Below, in pieces: positions 40,001 to 47,370 of a stretch of DNA of 64,000 nt. Made by a program: the position numbers and the translations under genes. The notes under the pieces are model-generated. The model saw nothing but the letters and a program-made list of their open reading frames with translations, did no database searches and had not been told where the DNA came from. Numbering within the stretch: the stretch's first letter is position 1; each line of letters starts with the position of its first letter. Source of the DNA: Emiliania huxleyi CCMP1516 (lineage: Eukaryota; Haptophyta; Isochrysidales; Noelaerhabdaceae); NCBI RefSeq assembly GCF_000372725.1, contig NW_005200333.1, positions 463,365-527,364 of the forward strand. The letters run 5' to 3'.

Positions 40001-43000
40001 GTAGGTGGTTGAGGAAGCAGCCGGAGCAGCTCGTCAGGCCGCGAGCCGCGCCGCCGCCGCCGCGCCACGCATCTCGCCCAGCACTGCGGCGGGAGTCGCG
40101 ACTGCCTCCCGCCTCAGCAGAACCACCGCAGTCGCCGCCGCGTCGCCCGCGCGAGCAAAGAGCAAGCACCTGCGACACGCGTCATCTCGGGTAATCTCGG
40201 GTAATCTCGGGTAATCTCGAGCAAAGAGCAGGCACCCGCGACACGTGTCTAGAAGAAGTGGCTCTGAAAGTCTCGGAGGGCCTCGGAGGTGCCTCGGAAG
40301 GGTCTCGGAAGGGTATCGGAAGGGTCTGGGAAGGGTCTCGGAGTGGTCTCTGAGTGGTCTCTGAGTGGTCTCGCACGCGCCGGTCGACGGAGGCGCAGCC
40401 AGCCTCGAAGGCGGCCTCTGCGCGCTGCGGCGTCCAAAACTCGCCTTTGAGAGGAGCCAGGGGAGCCGATGAGCCGAGATCAGGCCAGGGGAGCCGAGGG
40501 GAGCCGAGGGGAGCCGAGGGGAGCCGAGGGGAGCCGAGGGGAGCCGAGAGGAGCCGAGGGGAGCCGAGGGGAGCCGAGGGGAGCCGAGGGGAGCCGAGAG
40601 GAGCCGAGGTGAGCCGAGGTGAGCCGAGAGCCGAGAGGAGACAAAGTGAGTCGAGAGGAGCCGCGACCAAGACTCGCCGTTGCTCAGCTTGACCGCGAAG
40701 CCGAGCCGATCAACTACCTCGAGCAGCCTGTCCACGCCGCGCAGCGGTGAAGAGCTGCCCCTCCACTCCACCCCTCCACCACCCCAGCGCGCCTCCCGCC
40801 GCCCGCCGCCCCCTCGACCCACCGGCCGATGTCGCCGGTGCGGAACCAGCCGTCGGCGTCGAGCCGCGCCGCGCCTGCGGGACGTGTCTCGGACATGTCA
40901 TGGACGCGTCCTCGACATGTCCGCGTCGAGCCGTGGCGCGCCGCCGCCGCCGACGATGACGCCGCGAGAAGTCTTGACAAGGATCTCGCCGGCGCCTGGC
41001 CCGGCGCCCGGCAGCGGCCGCAGCCTCACCTCCACCCCGGGGAGAGGCACGCCTAGCGTCCGTGACTCGTCCGCTGAATGGGGTGCTCCTCGAAGGTAGG
41101 CAGCCCCGCGGGGAGGGGCACGCCGTCGCGCGCGATCCCGCCCGGCACCTCGCTCATCCCGTACCTGCGGGGAGATATGGGGAGATGTGGCGAGATGTGG
41201 CGAGATGTGGGGAGATATGGCACCTCGCTCATCCCGTACCTAAGGATTGCAATCTCCTGCAATCTCCCCATATCTCCCCATATCTCCCCATATCTCGCTC
41301 ATCCCGCACCTGACGATTGCAGTCCAATCCTCACCAGTCAGTCAGCCATCGGCTGTTGGTACCGCCACCCCGCTCATCCCGCCACCCGTTCGACACGGCA
41401 CAGCCGGCGCCGCCAAACACCTCGCGCAGGAAGGCCAGCTGCGCCTGCGGCACCACCGCGCCGCCGACAGCCACCAGCCGCAGCCGAGGCCCGCCCAGCC
41501 GCCGCACCGCAGCAAGAGCCGCCGCCCGCGCCGCCGCCCGCACCGCCGTCCGCGCCGCCGCCCGCGCCGCCGCCCGCGCCGCCGCCGCCGCTGCCTCCGA
41601 CTCTGCCGACTCCGCCTCCTCCGCCGCCCCCCCCGCCGCCTCCTCCTCCGCCTCCTCCGCTGCCCCCCCCGCCGCCTCCTCCGCCGCCTCCACCGCCTCC
41701 GCCTCGTCCGCCTCGTCCGCCGCGTCGGCCGCCGCCGCCTGCGCCGCCTGCGCCGCCGCCTCCTCCGCCTTGTGCGCCGCCTCGGCCGCCGCCGCCTCGG
41801 CCGCGGTGAGCTCCGACGCGAACCGGCGCTCGTACAGCGAGAAGAAGCGCGGCGCGGCGGCCAGCTGTGTCGGTGCGACGGCTCGGATCTGCTCGAGGAG
41901 CCCGTGCCCTCCCGCGGCGCTCCCGCCCCGGCCACTGCAGAGGCCGAGCCGCCCGCCGTGGAGCAGCTCGCCTACCAGACGCCCAAATCTCGGGTCATCT
42001 CGGGTCATCTCGAGGCAGCCGCCAACCGTGAAGCAGCTCGCCCCACGCCGCCCGCCGCGCCTGCATGAGGGGCGGGAGGACCGAGAGGCTGAGATGTCTC
42101 GGAGGTGTCTCGGAGGTGTCTCGGGCGTGTCTCGGGCGTGTCTCGGGAGAGTCTTGGACGTGTCCGGCGCCTGCCCGTGGGAGAGAGGCGCAAAGAGCGC
42201 GCCGCACGAGACGCGGACACTCCTATTCAGCGCTCTCTCTCTCTCTCTCCCTTGCTCCTCATCCCTCCTCGAGAGGCGGCGGACGAGCTGCGCAGGCGCA
42301 CCGGCGGGCGAGAGCGGCGCGCGCACGCCTTCCGACGGGCGGGCAGGTATAAGAATTCAGACTTCCTCATGCACACTCATTAGCCACCCCTCCGCGCCTC
42401 GAGACGGGCGGGCAGCGCTCGCTCCACTCGGCCCACCTACCGTCCGCGCGCGCCCGTGAAGTGTCTGGGAGGCGTCTGGGAGGCGTCTGGGAGGGGTCTA
42501 GGAAGTGTCTAGGAGGTGTCTGGGAGGTGTCTAGGAGGTGTCTGGGAGGTGTCTGGTGGCGCGTAGCTCCGCGCACCGACGCGCATCGAACCAGAGAGGC
42601 TTGCGCGCGCCAGTGGAGCCGAAGGAGAAGAGGCACGTGACGAGCCGCTCTTCTGCTGTGGCGGCGTCTGGTGTCGCGGCGATCCGCCCGCCGCCCACCG
42701 CCTCGCCGCCGCCCTCGCCGCCTCCCTCGCCGCCTCCCTCGCCGCCGCCCTCGCCGCCTCCCTCGCCCCTCCGCCCCCCTGCAAGCAGCCTCTTTCGCAC
42801 CTCCTGCGCTGTGAGGACGCACCCGTCGCCCAGCAGCCGCCTGGTGCGCCAGGACGCGCGGCAGCACTGTGCCGACAGACAGTGCCGACAGAGAGTCTTG
42901 TGTCTATGTGGTCTGTGTGTCGCTCCCGTGTGGCCGCCTCTCCGGCTCGCCTAGCGCCCCACCCTTCCCGCGCTGGTGTCCGGTCGCTGGCACAGATGGT

Positions 43001-43881
43001 GTCTTCACCCCTCTAGTCTTTCTACCAACTCTATCCCCGAGCCGCCTCCAGTCGCCGGCGTGCGCCTCATCCACCACCGCCACCGCCACCGTGCGCGCGC
43101 GCACCGCCGCCGCCTCGCGCGCCGCCGCCAGCGCGTCCGCAGGGGCGGCGGACGCGTCTGCCGCGATCGAAGGCAGCGCAGCCTGCGTCACGAAGGGTCA
43201 AGGTCAGGGCGAGAGTACGGTCTCGTGCCGTGTGTTCGGAGCCCGCGGCGGCGGAACACGTGGGCTACGGAGACAGCTGCACACCGCTTGATCTAGGCCT
43301 CGAGAGATGGGGAGATGCGAGGAGATGCCCGTGCGCCGCATCTAGGCCTCGTGATGTGGGGAGATACGGGGAGATGTGGATCTGAATCCGCATCTAGGCC
43401 GAGCCACCAGCGCACAGGCCCAGTCCGCAAGAAGCCAGCCGGCGCTGTTGGAGGCGCAGATGACGACCGCTGCTCCACCGCCGCCGCACCGCCGCCTCAC
43501 CTCGTCGCCGAGTGCGCGCGCCGCAGCGCCGCACCTGCCATAGCTCCACCACCGGACACTGCCGTCGGCTCGCGGCTCGCCGAGCAGCGGCCGGCCGGCG
43601 TAGGCAGCAAAGGCACGCGCGACCAGCAGCCGCGGGTCGACGGCCTCCGAGCCGCCGGCCTGTGTCGCAAACGCCTCGGCAAAGACGCGCCGGCGCAGCG
43701 CGAGCGGAGATGCCTCATCGACAAAGAGCGAGTCATCGCCGCCACACCTCGGGCAGCGCTCGCCGGCGCAAGCTCGGCAGCGTCGCAGCTCGTCGCATCG
43801 CTCGTCGCTGCAGCGCTGCCGCGGCTCGTCTGCTGCGAGCGAGCGGCCACAACTGTCGCACAAATCGGCTGGCGGCGGCAT
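37095..43881 (-). CDS. Adenylation / carrier / reductase enzyme (carboxylic acid reductase-like) with N-terminal Cys-rich domain
   Basis: Begins at ATG 43881 with a zinc-binding cluster (LCDSCGRSLAADEPRQRC, CRACAGERCPRC). The adenylation domain follows in exons: VVICASNSAGWLLADWACAL (about 43440), LFSFGSTGARKP (42610), ALFAPLSHG (42200), LRLVAVGGAVVPQAQLAFL (41470), GMSEVPGGIA (41150), LDADGWFRTGDIGRW (40850), LLEVVDRLGFAVKLSNGE (40700) and HGKVRREVV (39750). A carrier domain with LGGDSVAAVEVVHAW places the phosphopantetheine serine near 39459. A thioester-reductase-type Rossmann domain ends the protein: GACVLLTGA and GATGTLGPRLLASLLADG (39000, 38890), VVHSAAALDLGRPYAALRA (38330), LFLFVSTLSVIP, the active GYAQSK (38100), and IIARLGLLGPA. 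Stop at 37097-37095. Enzymes of this layout activate a carboxylic or amino acid and release it as an aldehyde or alcohol. Substrate unknown. More than ten satellite introns interrupt it. Confidence 0.8.
38352..38434 (-). repeat. Intron with duplicated flank (20 bp), reductase domain
   Basis: 38352-38371 and 38415-38434 match at 18 of 20 positions. The spacer is built on GGACATGTCC, itself a palindrome. Confidence 0.85.
38883..38970 (-). repeat. Intron with duplicated flank (13 bp), at the Rossmann glycine motif
   Basis: CCAGCGTGCCGGT occurs at 38883-38895 and 38958-38970. Removing one copy and the CGAGATGCGC spacer restores LLTGATGTLGPR. Confidence 0.85.
39769..39931 (-). repeat. Intron with duplicated flank (about 20 bp) and CGAGAT array
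   Basis: CCTCGTCCC(CCC)ACGGGCCGGG at 39769-39790 recurs at 39913-39931. Between are about twelve copies of a GGGCGATCTC-type 10-mer. Confidence 0.85.
40152..40249 (-). repeat. Intron with duplicated flank (32 bp)
   Basis: 40152-40183 and 40218-40249 match at 29 of 32 positions. The spacer is three copies of TAATCTCGGG type. On the coding strand the copies hold AGGTGCTTGC / GGGTGCCTGC at the splice points. Confidence 0.88.
40260..40660 (-). repeat. Two intron-borne tandem arrays
   Basis: 40260-40375 is a GTCTCGGAAGG/GTCTCTGAGTG array and 40450-40640 a nine- to ten-base GAGCCGAGGG array of about eighteen copies. Between them is a short exon encoding EFWTPQRAEAAFEAGCASV. Confidence 0.85.
41144..41311 (-). 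repeat. Intron region with three copies of the exon flank
   Basis: GGCACCTCGCTCATCCCGTACCT occurs at 41144-41166 and 41219-41241, and a shorter form (CTCGCTCATCCCGCACCT) ends at 41311. The spacers are GGGGAGATATG and ATCTCCCCAT arrays. It looks like two successive duplication events at the codons for GMSEV. Confidence 0.85.
41956..42042 (-). repeat. Intron with duplicated flank (17 bp)
   Basis: CCGTGGAGCAGCTCGCC at 41956-41972 recurs with one change at 42026-42042. The spacer includes ATCTCGGGTC repeats. Confidence 0.85.
42085..42165 (-). repeat. Intron-borne GTGTCTCGGAG array
   Basis: About six copies of GTGTCTCGGAGG/GTGTCTCGGGC. On the coding strand it reads GAGACACCTCC, the same unit and orientation as in the Kelch gene at about 51345-51425. 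Confidence 0.88.
42460..42555 (-). repeat. Intron-borne GTCTGGGAGG array
   Basis: About nine copies of GTGTCTGGGAGGC and variants, directly after the exon carrying the FSFGSTGARK motif on the coding strand. Confidence 0.88.
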
Positions 43882-44503
43882 TCACTGTAAGGCGGCGGCA
43901 GCAGTTAAGCAGTCCTGTCGGTGTGTGGCGGCGGCGGCAGTTTAGCAGTCCTGTCGGTATGTGGCGGCGGCGGCAGGCAGCACACTTACTTAATCGACCT
44001 TGACCCGGTCGACGCTGGCTGGGTTCGGGCTCCGCAGGCAGGAAGGTAGGACGCGTCGTTTCGAAGCGCGGCGAGGGATAGGAGGTAGGTGTGGGGCGTT
44101 TTGGTTTCCGGCTAGGAGCCCGAACCCTGGCCCCGGATTTTCAGATGGAGCCGTATGGGAAAACGTGAATTCACCCGGCACCATGCGCGGCTGGCGGCAT
44201 AGGCAGGTTGAGCGATAGCCCCGCGAGGTACGAGCGGGCGGTAGCCTTTCTTCACATACCGAGCTCAACGGTCACGAGAGAAGAAGAGGTCCAGCACCCC
44301 CGCGCATGAACACACATGGCGCCACCGTGAAACGAGGCGGAGGACGCAGGACGCACGTTTCGTAAAGTACGATCCAACTTGGGAAGAACGCAGGTGGGGC
44401 ACGGAGCCTGGCGGTCGGCGCCCGCAATAGATAGGTAGGTAGAGCGTTTTGGCGCGAGTCAGACAAAATCACAGACCAGCCCTCTCAGTTCACGAGGTGA
44501 ACC
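43882..44503. other. 5' flank of the reductase gene, no other gene supported
   Basis: Contains a tandem GTGGCGGCGGCGGCAG repeat at about 43875-43980. Short open frames on both strands have no recognised motif. Confidence 0.45.
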
Positions 44504-44800
44504 GTGAACCCAGTTCATGAACCAGTTCGCGGTTCACGGTTAGTTCACGGTTCGCGGTTCACGGACTCGGGGCGGGTGCTAGTCGGTTCACGGTTCACGG
44601 TTCGGCCCGACGCTGCCCCGCCTGGTTCGTTCACGGTTCGCGGTTCGCCCTTATGTCCTGCCTCGGTTCGAGTTCACGGTTCAGAGTTCATGGTCGGTTC
44701 GAGGGTGAAAACCACTGAACTAGTTCATGAACCAAGCTTCCTTTCACACCTCTTACACACCGACACAGTTCGCGAACCACAGTTCGCGAATCACCCGTGA
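44504..44800. repeat. GGTTCACGG satellite, block 1
   Basis: Dense, degenerate array of GTTCACGG, GTTCGCGG and GTTCATGAAC in both orientations. TTCGCGAA and GTTCATGAAC are palindromic, so the array is rich in short inverted repeats. Confidence 0.85.
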
Positions 44801-44949
44801 ACCGAGACCCAGAAATTCGAAGGAAAAGACGAGATGGTGGGCTACCTGTGCCTCTGCCCGCCGGCCGTCTGTCGCCCCTCAGCCCTAACATACAGTTTTG
44901 CCGCCCACGCTCCTCCGAATAACTTACGGATTTTACTTTCGAATCCGTA

Positions 44950-45262
44950 TCGCGCTTGTTCACAGGAGAACGACAAGTACGACTTCGATCCTCAAGAGGA
45001 CCTCATCGACCAGCTTCACCTGGACATGGGACGGATTTACGCGACCTTGAGAAGCAGCCACGGTTTGGCTTCCTCCCGGCGATGGCGAGTCTTTCGGCGC
45101 CCTCATGGCCGAGTCTTTCTGCGCCAAGCAGGTGGTGCACCGCGTCACCGCCTCAGTCTCAACGCGGAGGAGTACTCGATGGTGGTGATTCTCCGCATGA
45201 ACCGCGCCTTCATTGGAGTACATGCGCAAGCACGAGAAGGACTATGCGCCCCCGGCAAGTAG
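44950..45262 (+). pseudogene. Gene fragment between two satellite blocks
   Basis: Coding-like pieces lie in all three frames: NDKYDFDPQEDLIDQLHLDM (frame ending near 45050), FGFLPAMA, FGALMAESFCAKQVVHRV, SLNAEEYSMVVILRMNRAF, and EYMRKHEKDYAPPAS running to 45245. They appear to be one protein cut by frame changes or by missed short introns. The family is not recognised. Satellite blocks on both sides start within about 150 bases, so it may be an intact small gene invaded by repeats or a decayed copy. Confidence 0.45.
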
Positions 45263-45264
45263 GT

Positions 45265-45625
45265 CTCCATCGAGTTTGATTCGCAGTCGTTCGCGGTTCG
45301 AATTAGTTGATAACCGCGCGAACTTGGTGGGGCGGTTCACGAACCAGTTCTCGCGAACCGTTCGCGAACCGCCGCGCGAACTTGGTGGGGGCGGTTCACG
45401 AACCAGTTCGCGAATCCAGTTCGCGAACCGGCGGTTCACCGCCGGTTCGCCAGACTCGGTTCGTTCACGGTTCACGGTTCGCGGCGGGTGTCGCGGGAGG
45501 AGTCGGTTCACGGATCACGGTTCACGGACTCGGGGTGGGGGCTAGTCGGTTCACGGTTCGGGGTTCACGACTCGGGGCGGGGGCTAGTTGGTTCACGGTT
45601 CACGGTTCACGATTCCGGCGTGAAC
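45265..45625. repeat. GGTTCACGG satellite, block 2
   Basis: Same family as block 1. It contains a duplicated segment (CGCGAACTTGGTGGGGCGGT near 45315 and again near 45375) and several copies of ACTCGGGGYGGGGGCTAGT. Confidence 0.85.
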
Positions 45626-45868
45626 TGAGAGGCCTGTCACAGACCCTGCGGAGTCGACCCTATCTCTGTTGCAGACCCCTCGTCCGGGAATTATTGGGGC
45701 GAGCGACAAGTCCTCGAGGCCGTCCCCATTCGCCCCATTCGTAGCAGAAGAGACCGAGAGAGACTGAGAGAGAGAGACAGCTGAGAAGAGGGAGAAAGAG
45801 AGGCTCAACCACAGAGGAAAGAGAGCCAACTGAGAGCTGTGGACAGCGCGCGGGCGGCAATCTCGTAC

Positions 45869-46597
45869 ATGGTGTCATGCAACGGGCACGCTCTATCGTT
45901 CTCTCCTGCTGGCCGCACAAACAACAATTTGGTGCAAATGGCCACCATGATGGTGCTTTCAAAATTGACCGGCTCGCCAGTCTGCATTCCGTCCGTCCTG
46001 AAGCCGTTTGTCGATCACTTTGATTTGGCGGAGAGCAGGCGCTCGTTTTGCATTTCCAATCACTGCCCCTCCACTACCAATATCACTGCCGAGGTGAGCT
46101 TCCACCGTCGGCATCCCTTGCTGCATGCGGTCAACCGCAGCGTCTTCGACGACGCCTTGGCACTTTTGCTGAAGCACCCGAAAGGGGATCTTCGAAAGGA
46201 ACTTGCGCCGTTCTGCACCGTAACGGCGGCGGTGCACGTGCGAAATTTGGAAGGGAGTTGTGAGCGCCGACTGCACTACAACCGGTCTCTGACGCCAATC
46301 TGCAATCTGACGCCGACCTTTGTGCGGGACTCCCTGAGTCATTGTAGTCTCAAAGAGGTTTATGTCGCGTCCGACCACCAGCTTCCACTGGTGGAGCAGC
46401 GACTCGTGTCTCACTTCCACGCCAGCCGCTACGACAGGGCCAGCAGCACCCGGGCCCTCCTCGTCGATTTGATGGTGCTTGCGATCGCAGCGGCTCGCGA
46501 CCGTTGCGCTCTGTTGAACCCGGTTTCGACCTTTAGCAGGAACGCGATCGCGCTGCGCCCAAGCGCAAGTAACTGGTGCGCAAGGAGCATATCTTAG
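45869..46597 (+). CDS. O-fucosyltransferase-like glycosyltransferase
   Basis: Open from ATG 45869 (MVSCNGHALSFSPAGR) to TAG 46595-46597, 242 residues. GRTNNNLVQMATMMVLSKL is the N-terminal nucleotide-sugar loop of the GDP-fucose transferase superfamily. AVHVRNLEG supplies the H-x-R motif. VYVASDHQLPLVEQ and DLMVLAIAAARDR then LNPVSTFSRN match the C-terminal donor-binding motifs. Such enzymes fucosylate proteins or glycans in the secretory pathway. No signal or membrane segment is seen in this frame, and the frame is open upstream of 45869, so a 5' exon encoding a signal anchor probably exists. AATAAA near 47001 could be the polyadenylation signal. Exact GT family is not assigned. Confidence 0.7.
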   Translation: MVSCNGHALSFSPAGRTNNNLVQMATMMVLSKLTGSPVCIPSVLKPFVDHFDLAESRRSFCISNHCPSTTNITAEVSFHRRHPLLHAVNRSVFDDALALLLKHPKGDLRKELAPFCTVTAAVHVRNLEGSCERRLHYNRSLTPICNLTPTFVRDSLSHCSLKEVYVASDHQLPLVEQRLVSHFHASRYDRASSTRALLVDLMVLAIAAARDRCALLNPVSTFSRNAIALRPSASNWCARSIS

Positions 46598-47370
46598 GCC
46601 CTTTTTGCACGGTGCATCGACTGTAGGGACGTACCTTAAGGTAATGATTAAATCCCTGTGTGGTGGCGGCGTGCCGTCCTCTTGCGGCGGCGTGCGGCTA
46701 CCGTTGCTGTGGAGCGGTGCGCAGCGTCGCGCGCGCGTGCCGCCGCCGCCGCCGCTCCACCCGGTCCCCATGTGTCGTGAGAGTAATGCCTTGTGCAGAT
46801 GGCAGTGATGGCACCCGTGTGCTCGAGCCCGAGTGTGACTTGTCACTTGAGCGTCTATCTAGATATAGTAACCCGTCTGCGCAGCGCTCTCGGAGAGCGC
46901 TGTGTACTCGGGTTTGGACGGTAGCGGGGGGCCCCGCCCGCGCCGGAGCGCGGAGGCTGGTTTGTGTGTGGGTTACCGATTTTTCATGTGGTGTTTGCCG
47001 AATAAAAGTAGTTTTCGTCGTCAAAACTGTCTCTGACTCTGTCTCACAAAAGCTATGTCAGTAACTCAGAGACAGAGTGAGTGTCGACAGTGTCTGTGTT
47101 CTGTGCGGTGCGCGCACACCGCAGTCCGTATCCCCCCCCCCCCTCCGGCGCCCAGACCCCCGGAAAGCCTCTCCCCGAGTGCCGAGAGAGACACACGCAC
47201 GACCCTTCGCCTTCACCATAGACCAGAGCCCCAGTAGCAGTATCTTCCCCCCGTGCAGTTGCGCATTGGTATTGCCAGCACGCAGAACAAGCTTCCATAC
47301 CCTTCCCGCCATTGGCATTGGCCATTGCCAGTGCGCGCCAGCACGCAACAGACCTCTTGGTCTTCGCGGG
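46598..47370. other. Intergenic between convergent genes
   Basis: No gene seen. AATAAA lies near 47001. A CT-rich and C-run stretch follows near 47125. Confidence 0.5.

Noticed and set aside
40260-40660. Tandem repeats at the reductase locus as a possible CRISPR array
   Set aside because: Repeat units are 9-11 bp with no unique spacers, and the locus is eukaryotic and intronic.
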